Shown here one piece after another: positions 32,783 through 43,354 of a DNA stretch of 64,000 bases. Origin of the DNA: Fennellomyces sp. T-0311 (taxonomy: Eukaryota > Mucoromycota > Mucoromycetes > Mucorales > Lichtheimiaceae); the NCBI GenBank assembly GCA_025266875.1, contig JALLLT010000016.1, positions 558,001 to 622,000 on the forward strand, read 5' to 3'. Each line of letters starts with the position of its first letter. Position 1 is the stretch's first letter. The notes under the pieces are model-generated. The model was given only the letters and a program-made list of their open reading frames with translations, did no database searches and had not been told where the DNA came from. Both the position numbers and the translations under genes were made by a program.

Positions 32783-34186
32783 TTAGTTCTTGCCAACGTT
32801 CTCGGGTCTAAGCTGTCTGACGGTCTTGCCGGCGCGCCAGAGCTCAGATTCGCGGATCTCAGCCAACTCCTCCTCGAGCTTCTCACGGTAGTCAGGCTTG
32901 GAGTTGCGGTCGAGCGAGCGAGCGGTCTCGGAACCGTTTCGGACAGATGCGTAAAGCTCCTCAAAGACGGGCTTGGAGGCATCGTGGAAGGGACGCCACC
33001 AGTCCAAGGCACCACGCTGGGCGGTGGTGGAGCAGTTGGAGTACATCCAGTCCATACCACGCTCACCGATCAAGGGGTAGAGCGATTGGGTGGCTTCCTC
33101 GACGGTTTCGTTGAAGGCTTCAGAGGGAGAGTGACCTGCGAAAAGAGTGGATCGATTAACAGCCTGATCTCCCAGTTTCCCCTCTCTCGTTCCTTACCAT
33201 TGGCACGCAAGACTTCGTATTGAGCCTGGAAGAGACCTTGGATGGCACCCATCAAAACACCACGCTCACCGAACAAGTCAGAGTAGACTTCCTTCTCGAA
33301 GGTGGTCTCGTACATGTAGCCAGAGCCGATACCGATACCAAGGGCGATGGTGCGGTCACGGGCCTTGCCGGAAGCATCTTGGTAGACGGCGAACGAGGAG
33401 TTAATACCACGGCCCTCAGTGAAGAGGCGGCGGACAGTGAAACCGGAACCCTTCGGGGCAACCAAGATCACATCAATATCTAAAACGCAACAAAACGAGA
33501 TCTTCGTTAATTTCCCTCCCCAAAAATATCACCAGTGCGGTGTCGCACAAATAAGATACTCACCCTTTGGTGGGATGATCTTGGTCTGGTCGTTGTAGAC
33601 CACCGAGAAACCGTGCGAGAAGTAGAGAGTCTTGCCGGGGGTCAAGAGAGGCTGCATGGCGGGCCAGATCTCGGTCTGGTAGGCATCAGAGAGCAAGTTC
33701 ATGACGACGGTACCCTTCTCGACGGCATCAAGGACAGGGAACAAGTTCTTGCCGGGAACCCAGCCTTCTTCGATGGCTTGCTGGTAGGTCTTACCCTCAC
33801 GCTGACCAATGATCACGTTGACGCCGTTGTCGCGCAAGTTCAAAGCCTGACCACGGCCCTGGGGACCGTAGCCGAGAACAGCAATGGTGTCGTCCTTGAA
33901 GGTCTCCAACAACTTTTCCTTGGGGACATCCGAACGTTCAAAGACGGTTTCTTCGGTACCACCAAAGTTAAGGGTCTTGTAACCACGGATCTGCTGAGCA
34001 GCCTACACAGGATAAAAGTTAAAAAACGCGTCAGTCGAGCAGAAAGTGGAAGCTTACCGAAACCTTGACAGCAGATTGCTTCAAGTTGGCCGAAGCCAGA
34101 GCCGACAAAGGACGAGCGACGGTAGCGGGGCGGATGGCGCGGCGCGAGGCAGCACGCAGAGCAGTAGCAAACATTCGGGAAGCCAT
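32783..34186 (-). CDS. ILV5: ketol-acid reductoisomerase, mitochondrial
   Basis: Ilv5 catalyses alkyl migration and NADPH-dependent reduction of acetolactate and acetohydroxybutyrate in valine and isoleucine synthesis. Four coding exons start at ATG 34186. The N-terminus MASRMFATALRAASRRAIRP is a typical mitochondrial presequence rich in Arg and Ala. The Rossmann motif is VLGYGPQGRGQALNLRDNG, followed by LYFSHGFSVVY, DVILVAPKGSGFTVRRLF, TIALGIGIGSGYMYETTF and the KARI C-terminal DLFGERGVLMGAI. The end is VRQLRPENVGKN. Very regular codon choice indicates high expression. It is divergent from ILV2 across an 875-base shared promoter. Confidence 0.97.
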
Positions 34187-34421
34187 GATGAAAAAGTAAA
34201 GAGGAAAGCTAAAAAAAAAAAAGAAGAAATTTGACACTGGCGTTTTTATGGATAAGCATGGGCCGTGACGGGCAATTTCGCGTTTGGGCTGTTGTTGGTA
34301 CAAACTGCCACTTCGCATTTTTCGATTCATACTGCGTTGTAGCCAATAAACGCACAGCAGATCTTATCTACCATGCGGGGTAAAAGGCCGACTTTGAAAT
34401 TTTATTTTTTTTTTTAATTGG

Positions 34422-34428
34422 TGACTCA
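34422..34428 (+). promoter_or_regulatory. TGACTCA Gcn4/CPC1-type site
   Basis: This is a perfect bZIP Gcn4 half-site pair, 236 bases upstream of the ILV5 start codon. Confidence 0.6.
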
Positions 34429-34626
34429 TCTAGTATGGGTCATGCCGCTGGGTAGCTATGGTAACCCGAAAAAAAAATCACCATAGAAATGATGAGGACA
34501 CATACAAGGGAAGTGATGCTGCATCCAGAAAAGGAATGTACAGAAAAAAATTTTGTTTGTACATTGAAGGGGGTTGTTAGGGAGACCGAAAAGAGAGACT
34601 TTGTGGCTCAAGCATTCTTATTGGTG

Positions 34627-34633
34627 TGACTCA
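34627..34633 (+). promoter_or_regulatory. TGACTCA Gcn4/CPC1-type site
   Basis: This perfect copy lies midway between ILV5 and ILV2, about 430-440 bases from each start codon. Confidence 0.6.
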
Positions 34634-34843
34634 TTTGATGTAAGCGCACATCATTCTGATCACATGTTAACGATTGGAACAATGGCATATTAAAGACGAG
34701 CAGCATAGTGCTAATGCAGCGGCGAATCATTCGGTCAGCCGTGTGATAAGCCGAGGATCACTGCGATCAAGGTGGTTTGTCAAGGGGGTTAAGAATTCAC
34801 TTTTGGTTCGGGTTTCAGTAGGCATGGGCCTCTTTAAACAGCC

Positions 34844-34850
34844 TGACTCA
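34844..34850 (+). promoter_or_regulatory. TGACTCA Gcn4/CPC1-type site
   Basis: This perfect copy lies 212 bases upstream of the ILV2 start codon. Confidence 0.6.
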
Positions 34851-35061
34851 CACAGACGCACATAACAATTGGATTTTGGAGGGGCGCACGAAGGTCCGAT
34901 CAACCCGTCCATCCAAAAAGTTTCTGCGTTTTAAATTGCAACAGATCTTTAGAGATTTTCAGCCAGTCCTGTCGACTTCTTCCCTTTCCTCCCTCCCCTT
35001 CGTATTTTTTGCCTACCGGGGACACTCTTCTTCCTGCCATCGTCGCTTCACATACACAATT

Positions 35062-37218
35062 ATGATCGCATCAGCTGCAGCAAGACTGCCTTCACGGCAA
35101 CTGTTTAACAGATCCACCCTTTTGACCGGTCAGCGGGCGATGGCCGCTTGCATGATCCATACCACCCACAAGGCCAAGAGTGCAGCCGCCACCCAGTACG
35201 TATTCATCGTCAGACGCTCTATGCCAGAGTGATAGATGCATCCATTCTAAACAAAGAACCCATTACCAATAGTGCTGCACCCCGCACAGCAGAGCGCTCG
35301 GCCGTACAGACGCCGCAGAAGCAACGGAGACCACAACCACTCAAGTACAAGAAAGCTGCACCTGTGGAGATGGACGATTCGTTTGTAGGCATGAGCGGTG
35401 GCGAGATCTTCCACGAGATGATGTTGCGACACAACGTCAAGCACGTTTTTGGCTACCCCGGCGGTGCCATTCTGCCTGTGTTTGATGCGATCCACGAATC
35501 CAAATACTTTGACTTCATCCTGCCACGACACGAACAGGGTGCTGGTCATATGGCTGAAGGCTACGCACGAGCCACGTAAATATCGTTTTCATCGGACGAC
35601 TTTCAAAACAAAAAAAGTTAATAATTTTTTTTTTGACAGTGGTAAGCCCGGTATCGTGCTTGTGACTTCGGGTCCTGGCGCTACCAACGTCGTCACCGCC
35701 ATGGCAGACGCTCTGGCTGACGGTACGCCTTTGGTTGTGTTTACCGGCCAGGTCGTCACCTCGGCTATTGGTACCGATGCTTTCCAGGAAGCCGATGTGG
35801 TGGGCATCTCTCGCGGATGCACAAAGTGGAATGTCATGGTCAAGGACATTGCTGAATTGCCACGCCGTATCAATGAAGCCTTTGAAATCGCCACCAGCGG
35901 TCGCCCTGGCCCTGTCCTCGTCGATCTGCCCAAGGACGTCACTGCCGGTATCCTGCGACGACCCATCCCTACCAACACTGTGATTCCTTCGCGCTCCACT
36001 GCTATCCCCAACACAGCCATTGGTGCCTTTACCGAAGAAGCCATTGCTGCTCGCAAGGAGCCTCAATTGCAGCGTTGCGCTGAATTGATCAATATCGCCA
36101 AGCGTCCTGTTATCTATGCTGGCCAGGGTGTCTTGAGCCATCCCGACGGTCCCAAGATCTTGCGCGAGTTGGCCAACAACGGCAACATTCCCGTGACAAC
36201 CACCCTTTGCGGTCTGGGTGCGTTTGATGAGATGGATCCCAAGTCTCTCCACATGCTTGGCATGCACGGCTCGGCGTATGCCAACATGGCCATGCAACAC
36301 GCCGATTTGATTATTGCTCTTGGTGCCCGTTTCGACGATCGTGTCACTGGTGTTGTCAGCGCGTTTGCTCCCGAGGCCGTCAAGGCTGCCCGCGAGAACC
36401 GCGGTGGTATCCTCCACTTTGAAATCATGCCCAAGAACATCAACAAGGTTGTCGAGGCTACCATTGCCATTGAAGGCGATGTCACCGAAAACTTGAAGAA
36501 GGTTGTGCCTCACGTTCAGAGCTCTGAGCGTGCCGAATGGTTTGCCCAAATCGACGCCTGGAAGAAGCAGTACCCCTTCCACTACGACCTGCCCGCTGAA
36601 GGAGGCGAATTGAAGCCACAGCAGTTGATTGACGAGTTGAACAAGCAGACCATGGACAAGAAGGAAGATGTCATCATTACAACGGGTGTCGGCCAGCATC
36701 AGATGTGGACCGCCCAGCACTACCGATGGCGCCATCCCCGCTCCTTCATCACCTCGGGTGGTCTGGGTACCATGGGCTTCGGTCTCCCCAGTGCCATCGG
36801 TGCCAAGGTGGCTCAGCCCGACAAGATCGTCGTCGATATCGATGGTGACGCGTCTTTCTCTATGACTGCCATGGAGTTGGCCACGGCGGCCGAGTTCAAC
36901 ATTGGTGTCAAGGTGTTGCTGCTCAACAACTCGTTCCAGGGCATGGTCAAGCAATGGCAAGATCTGTTCTACGAGGAGCGGTATTCCGGAACCGTCATGA
37001 AGAACCCTGACTTTTGCAAGCTCGCCGAAGCCATGGGTGTCAAGGCTATCCGCGTGACCAAGACCGAAGAGATTCCCGAGAAGATGGCCGAGTTCCTGGC
37101 TCACGATGGCCCCGTGCTGATGGATGCTGTTGTCTGCAAGCACGAACAACTCTTCCCGATGGTTCCTGCCGGCAAGGCCCTGCATGACTTTATTATCCAC
37201 CCCAAACTCAAGAAGTAA
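35062..37218 (+). CDS. ILV2: acetolactate synthase catalytic subunit, mitochondrial
   Basis: Ilv2 condenses pyruvate, or pyruvate and 2-oxobutyrate, with thiamine diphosphate as cofactor; this is the first common step of branched-chain amino acid synthesis. Three exons (35062-35195, 35273-35575, 35640-37218) give 671 aa. The first 45 residues form an Arg/Ala-rich presequence (MIASAAARLPSRQLFNRS). Catalytic Glu lies in ILPRHEQGAGHMAEGYARAT. The FAD-binding middle domain has LIIALGARFDDRVTG, and the ThDP motif is VVDIDGDASFSM with LNNSFQGMVKQWQDLFYEER. The C-terminus is HDFIIHPKLKK. The first intron's acceptor was chosen so that frame and a 77-nt length both fit; a nearer acceptor would need a 32-nt intron. 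The regulatory subunit Ilv6 is not in this window. Confidence 0.96.
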
Positions 37219-37395
37219 CTCGCTTCAAAAACACGCATCCGTAAAAGTCATTATGTGCATTTCCCAAACAGCAAAAAAAAACACCTTCGTTTTTTAGTTA
37301 ATTGTTTTTCTTAATTACCCACATCATTATTTGTATTCTTTCTTTACGCTGTCAAAACTCTCCTTGTTTTCTTATGGAAAAACTAAAAAGTAAAG

Positions 37396-37642
37396 TTATG
37401 CATCCTTGTACATGTCACAAACATTACGTACCAGTTGAGCGGTCCACTGTTGGTCGTCAAAGGCACAACAGGCATTGCTGCTGGGTTGCCGAGTAGCCCA
37501 GGTGATCTGCCGGTGCCAAGACAACACCTTCGTTTAGAGTTATGGCGACAAGGCACGACGATGCACCCTTGCAAAAAAAAAGCATATCCCACAGTTCTAT
37601 GCTGAGCTGTGGCGCAAACTCATATCTGCAAAATGGTTCCAA
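37396..37642 (-). CDS. possible small unrecognised spliced gene
   Basis: Two minus-strand segments look coding. One reads YEFAPQLSIELWDMLFFCKG. The other, closed by TAA, reads ITWATRQPSSNACC followed by AFDDQQWTAQLVRNVCDMYK. A 43-nt GT-AG intron (GTCGCC to CGGCAG) would join them in frame. Neither resembles a family I know. The segment sits between the ILV2 3' end and the VPS26 start, so it could also be antisense or decayed sequence. Confidence 0.25.
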
Positions 37643-37797
37643 CCTACGTATTCATGCTGACGTTGAGGTGAGACGGGACCGCCAAAAGCAATTATTATCG
37701 CGGAGTGGCAAATGGAGCCAAACGTGCGGACTGCGCAGAACTGCAGACCTATTCGTCTCGGTCTTCCCATCACTAACATAGCAGAACGAAACGCAAA

Positions 37798-39261
37798 ATG
37801 TCGATGGCTGTGCGTAGTTCTCATTGAGCCTTATAACAATGTCAGCTAAATGTCTGTTTTTTAAAGAGTCTGCTTGGTTTGTCCACACCCGTGGACATTG
37901 AGATTAATTTTCCCGGAGAGGATAAACGCAAGAAGGTTGATGTGAAGGTGGACAAGGACCGCCGTGAAACGTACCCAGTGTATCTCGACGGTGAGACTGT
38001 GAACGGCACTGTAAGCATGCACTACCCTACATACGATATCTTATCTTGGCTAACGAGCAACGACGTTTAGGTGAATATCCGCTTGCGAGGCGGGAAAAAG
38101 CTCGAACACAACGGTATCAAGGTGGAGTTCGTGGGAAGCATAGGTATTGTCTTTCTCTTAGTCTGTTTTGAAAAGGCGTACATTGGGCTTACAATAAGGG
38201 ATGCTGCAGAGCTGTTCTACGACCGGGGTAAACCGCATGAATTCCTTACATTGTCTCAGGAATTGGCTGCACCGGGCGAGCTCCGTCAGAATGCGTCGTT
38301 TGAATTCGAGTTCAAGCGAGTAGAGAAGCAGTACGAGTGTTACCATGGTATCAATGTCAAATTAAGGTAGAAGAAGGTGGACGGATGAGGTGCACGTGTG
38401 CTTAAAACGGTGATTGTAGATACTTTGTTCGTGTGACGATATCGCGTCGCTTGCAGGACCTTGTGAATGAAAAGGATATCTGGGTCTATTCGTACCGGAT
38501 GCCAACGGACATCAACAACTCGATCAAGATGGAAGTCGGCATCGAAGACTGCTTACATATTGAATTTGAGTACAACAAGTCAAAGTAGGAGCAGCCAGGC
38601 TACTTTCCAGTTATTCGACTGACGCGGAATGGGTAGATACCACCTGAAGGACGTGATTGTGGGGAAAATATACTTTTTGTTGGTGCGTATAAAGATCAAG
38701 ACAATGGAATTGGCCATCATTCGACGCGAAACTACGGGTGCTGGTAAGTAACGGGAGTTCACATAGGCGCTGTTTTCTCTAAAAAAAATGGGACTTTATA
38801 TAGCACCCAATCTGTACAACGAGAGTGAAACAGTGACCAAATTTGAGATTATGGATGGCGCGCCCGTGCGAGGTTTGTTTGTTTTCAGGAAAACATTGGG
38901 GTTTGATAGCGATACTAATGCGGCCACAAAATAGGTGAGACAATTCCCATCCGTCTTTTCCTTGGTGGTTTTGAACTCGCACCTACTTTCCGAGGTAAAC
39001 AGACGTCCAACCTCGAATCTAACAAAATTGACGCCGCTTTTCTTTTTATCTTTCTAGATGTAAACAAAAAGTTTTCCACTCGGTATTACCTCAACTTGGT
39101 CCTCATTGATGAGGAGAATCGCCGCTACTTTAAGCAGCAAGAGATCACCATGTTTAGACGCAAGAGTAAGTTGTTGCGGTTTCCAGCTCTTCTTTTACTA
39201 ACGAATGAGATTAGTTGACGATGGTTACCCACCTGATGATGAGCCACCGATTCCTGCTTAA
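37798..39261 (+). CDS. VPS26: retromer subunit Vps26
   Basis: Vps26 is the arrestin-fold subunit of retromer, which returns cargo from endosomes to the Golgi. A 12-nt first exon (ATG TCG ATG GCT) joins to SLLGLSTPVDIEINFPGED at 37867. Further exons give [116 protein letters not shown] and ELAIIRRETTGAAPNLYNES. The last reads TRYYLNLVLIDEENRRYFKQ and EITMFRRKIDDGYPPDDEPP. The fold is complete. At least eight introns are present. The short first exon is inferred from frame and a GTGCGT donor and is the least certain part. Confidence 0.94.
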
Positions 39262-42200
39262 ACTGTAATGTGTTGTACAATAACAAGCTCGATTCCCTTT
39301 CTTTTCTATGATACTTTTTTCTTTACTGCCTTTCTAAACCAACACTTTAATTTATTTGTGTTTCTTCGAACATTGAAAGATTGTGGATCTTGTTTCTAGA
39401 TGCAATATGAATAGGATTTTTCTCTATTTTTTTTTTTAGAAAACAGGGAAATAGAGTGTCAATGTTGTCAAAGGAATGTTATCACATGCCTTGACAGGTG
39501 CAATCAAAAATAATTGATGTACCCGGAGATTACATCATCTTGGGGTACTCGGACATTGCGGATAGATGAAGCTACGGACTAGGATAGCTACTGCATGGTT
39601 AGCCTCACCTTCAGATCCCCAAGACTTTTCAAATTAAGGAGGTTCGAGATCACATATAATAAAGTAGGGTTACTACTCTAAGCAGGAATGATATGCTGTC
39701 CCGAAAATTTCTATCCGTATACGAAAAAGGCTTACCCCTATAGTTACAGTATACCTAATTCGAAGCAGGTATTTTATTTTGCTCAGCAGTTGAAAAGAGA
39801 AGCATGCTAACGTGATCAAGTCGGTTGACCTTTAGGAGAAGTCAGACGGAGGTAGCTATATTAGGTATCGTTTTTTTCCATCGGAAAATCTTGTCGTCTG
39901 ATTGCTTATGTGGATATTGCTTACTTTTCTAGCCTGTTGTTGACATGTGTTTTCTGTAGGAGTGCATTGCACTTCGGGGATTTATCTCATTTTTGGAGAC
40001 ACCACTGGAGGGATGTGACAGCACATTCGAAGGAATCTAGCTATACAAGGAGGAATTGAGAAGCTTGGTTCGTGCAAAAGAGCAAAAAGAATTATCTGGC
40101 ACGTACAAGCACAATTTATCTATAGCAATTAAAAGGATATATTGGTGTGTATCCCTGTTTGCTTCTTGACTTATTCAGTGACGAGGATGTCATTGTATAT
40201 CATCAGCTTTTGGTACTGAATACGACATGAGCATTACAAGCTCTAACCCAGACACTTTTTAATATATGCAAGCGATTCTCATCATATTCAATTGTTCCTT
40301 CCATGACTATACCTTGTATTATATGCGAGGGGGTATATACAGCACCCAAGTGCTTCATGATATTGAACAGTTCGTTGTGATACTAGGTTTAAAGGTAGAT
40401 GCTCTATGGTTTGTTAACTAACTCCTGTATGTGACCCATAAGAGTTCATAATAGGCGATAACTAACATTAATTGGTGCCTGAAGATGGTGACAGAAGACT
40501 TCAATTGTAATTCCAAATGTCTTTTATTTCACCGGTAGTGACACTGACCATATTTGTAAGATTGACGTTCGACTCGTCTTTACGCAAGACATGCGTACTA
40601 TATTATGAAAAAAAGAAAACTAAAGCATGGCTAAGCTTCCATCTTTCATGCATCTACCCGTCATAGCTCACTTTTTTTTAACATATGTATACGTGCTAAA
40701 ACTTGCGCTTTAACGATGTAATCTAGAAAAGTAATGTATGATATCGTGCCTGATACCTTCCTTAGATAATCATGAAATATTGTTTTAGGATTACTATTAC
40801 ATCTAAAACTATAAACTTTCGCTTATCTAAACATACCATGCTGTTATCAAGTATAGTTTTTTTTATCCTATTCCGGAACACATCCAATTTATGTGGTAAA
40901 GTTTAACTTTTGTATATACAACTTGGACTACCATGACTAAATGCAATGTTCTTAGATAAGAACATAAGTATATCCCAGAAGCTTAGTTTTACAAGCCACC
41001 AATTTCCAGCTTTCTACTGGTCTCGCTGTAGCTTAGGAGAAGCTTGGGAAATCAACTACAGCTTCGTGCTCAATTGATGACTGTGTTTACCAGTACAATG
41101 GAGTGCCATGTAATGTGATGCTTTGGATCTCGAAACTCCAAAAGCAATTATTTGCTTTCTCCTGTTGATCTACAGTAAAATCCCATCGAGCTCGTTTCAC
41201 GTTACCAATGTATTGTATAGCCACTGAAGGGCAAAGCTATCCACAGATCACCCTAAATACTAGGTTAGAGGGGCTGGGGAGTCGTACATATACTGCATAA
41301 GCCTAGTTTAAGATATGCGCTAAGGAATAAGGGCAATAAGGTTAAACTACAATGAAGGGCGAGAAGATTGCATGATTAATACTATAACAAGGTTTATGTA
41401 ACCCTATTTTGCTAGGTTGTTTGAAGGAGAAACTTCATGCCTATCATGGTCAATATTTCCTTAGGAGAATAAGTGGGGATACCGGGCCTGTGCTTTTCAT
41501 TGGAAACCTAAACGATCAATTGTACATTTTTTCTACTAGATCTCGCACTAGTGCACACATTCAATGAGAAATCCATTTAGGGGACCCACTTTGACAAAGA
41601 AAAAGCCGGATATCCGAAGGGGCCTGTATATGTATGCGAGGAGGATGTGAGAAGCTCCGGAATGCACTGCGCATATTTAGATGTATAAAATATTGGGTAT
41701 ATACCTTTAACTATAATGTCCGGCGAAAGGATGCGCTTTTCCTAAAGAGTGCCGCTCTAATTTCATAAACCTCATATCTTACCTAAGATGTCTGTTGAGA
41801 AGTATAGTATTTATTGGCTGAAGACTAGTAGTCTTAGCCCTTAGGGATATGGTCGCTTCCTTGCGATACAAGTATGTACAGTAAAGGTAAAAGGAGTTCA
41901 TTTGCCATGTCTGAAAAAAAAACCTATCGGGAAAAAGACAGGTTTGTAGGATAAGATCGTGGCTTAAAGCTAAACAGAAACCTGCCCATCTCGGTCATCT
42001 GTGATTGCTGGAGCTGGCTCATACAGTGCCTCCGCAAGGCCCAGTTCATCGATCTTTCTGAAGACCTTGACTAGCACTGGCATGCTTTCTTCCATTTGCC
42101 TCGGGTTAATCCATCATCAGAGCGTGCAGGATTGTTCATAATGTGATCAAATGGCTGTAGTTCGCCGCTAAGATTTGGAAGTGAACCTTATGCATCGAGT

Positions 42201-43354
42201 AGTTCTTGGAGTAGTGGGTGCAGTGACGAGCATAAGGCATAGTGTTCTCCGGATGTCGCAGGAGCACCTCACTCACATTCTTTCAACGAGTATGATGGAA
42301 GCTAGTGCACACGCCATTTGTACGCTGTGGTCAAAGGCACCAAACCGTCTTAAACTTGTTGCAGCAGGAGACAAACTCTTCGTCGCACTTCTTGTTGATG
42401 TACATCAGATGTTACGTAATACTGTACTAAGCTCGTTGTTCACGATGATTTAGCCTCCGAGTGGAACGATACTTTCGCTATGTATAGAAGTAGTTATGCA
42501 AAAACTCAAAATCGCATTAACCTTCCTGGGATTATCGATTGAAGCACGCTGAATGTTTATAGACAGGTAGACTTTGTATACGAATGTACCAAAGTAACAG
42601 TTACGATTGAATGACTGTTGTATTCGCAATTACCATTGAGCAACTTTATTATCTGCAGTACGTACCATGCATATAAATAAATACAAGCAAACCATCATAA
42701 GTGTTATAAGATGGCCTTCATTTCTAGCACTATTTGGCAATAGTAGACTTAGTATATAAGATTTGAGACGAGGGGGGATAACTACCAGTAGTAGATCTAT
42801 CCTAATTATATGGCTTTATTATTTCCTTTGGGAAAAATTAATACATAATGGATGATCTTATTGATTCTGATACGTACAGTGCGGCTGTTTGAGTACTAGC
42901 TCCCATTTTACCATCTTCCACATGCGTACATGTTGTATATGTACTGACTGGATGGTCTTATCTAACTGACATGTTCTTGTGCGACATACATAGCGTGCAC
43001 TTCTCTTTACTGTCCATTATATAACGAAGGCTACTTTGTACTTAAAAATCATGATATTGTATCCGTGAAGGCCGAATATGGGTCGGAGAAGCTGATAACA
43101 TACCACTGAAGTCATCACAAGATTGCCTACCATATAGAACACGCACCATTCCAGTTATGCGTCCTGTGGTTCAAAAATGTCAAGCAGCTTAACAGTATTT
43201 TTTTTGGTAATGCTTCTACTTCTTTTGTTACATCGTAGCCATATTGGTAGTTATTTCGTCATAATGACAGAAGGATTCAAAGCGGCTTTGGTCTGGACGT
43301 GTGCGCACTTTTTATTCTTCTTTGGCCGTACCTTTGGAATTTCGCACACGAGAT
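39262..43354. other. AT-rich gene desert
   Basis: This 4.1-kb interval is the longest gene-free stretch in the window. It is AT-rich, has only short random-looking frames, and shows no terminal repeats, transposase motif or tandem array by eye. One possibly decayed frame is listed separately at 41970-42250. Confidence 0.55.
41970..42250 (-). pseudogene. possible decayed coding segment
   Basis: Minus-strand translation gives coding-like peptides in succession: GEHYALCSSLHPLLQELLDA, then a stop, then LSGELQPFDHIMNNPARSDD. After a shift of frame near 42105 come VKVFRKIDELGLAEALYEPA and TDDRDGQVSV with a final stop. Residue composition is protein-like and differs from the surrounding AT-rich sequence. 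A stop and a frame break make a functional gene unlikely. Family unknown. Confidence 0.3.

Larger units (their letters stand above)
34187..35061. promoter_or_regulatory. divergent ILV5/ILV2 promoter
   Basis: This gene-free interval separates the two divergent start codons and carries three perfect TGACTCA motifs as well as poly(A), poly(T) and pyrimidine runs. One CCGTGACGG imperfect palindrome lies near 34262. The layout supports coordinated amino-acid control of both genes. Confidence 0.7.

Noticed and set aside
32234..35061. Leu3-type CCGGNNCCGG sites in the BCAA cluster
   Set aside because: No match was found by eye in the LEU2 upstream gap or the divergent promoter; the nearest, CCGTGACGG near 34262, has the wrong spacing.
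35196..35227. A 32-nt intron in ILV2
   Set aside because: It would keep the frame, but 32 nt is below the size of other introns here; an acceptor at 35271-35272 gives a 77-nt intron that also keeps the frame.
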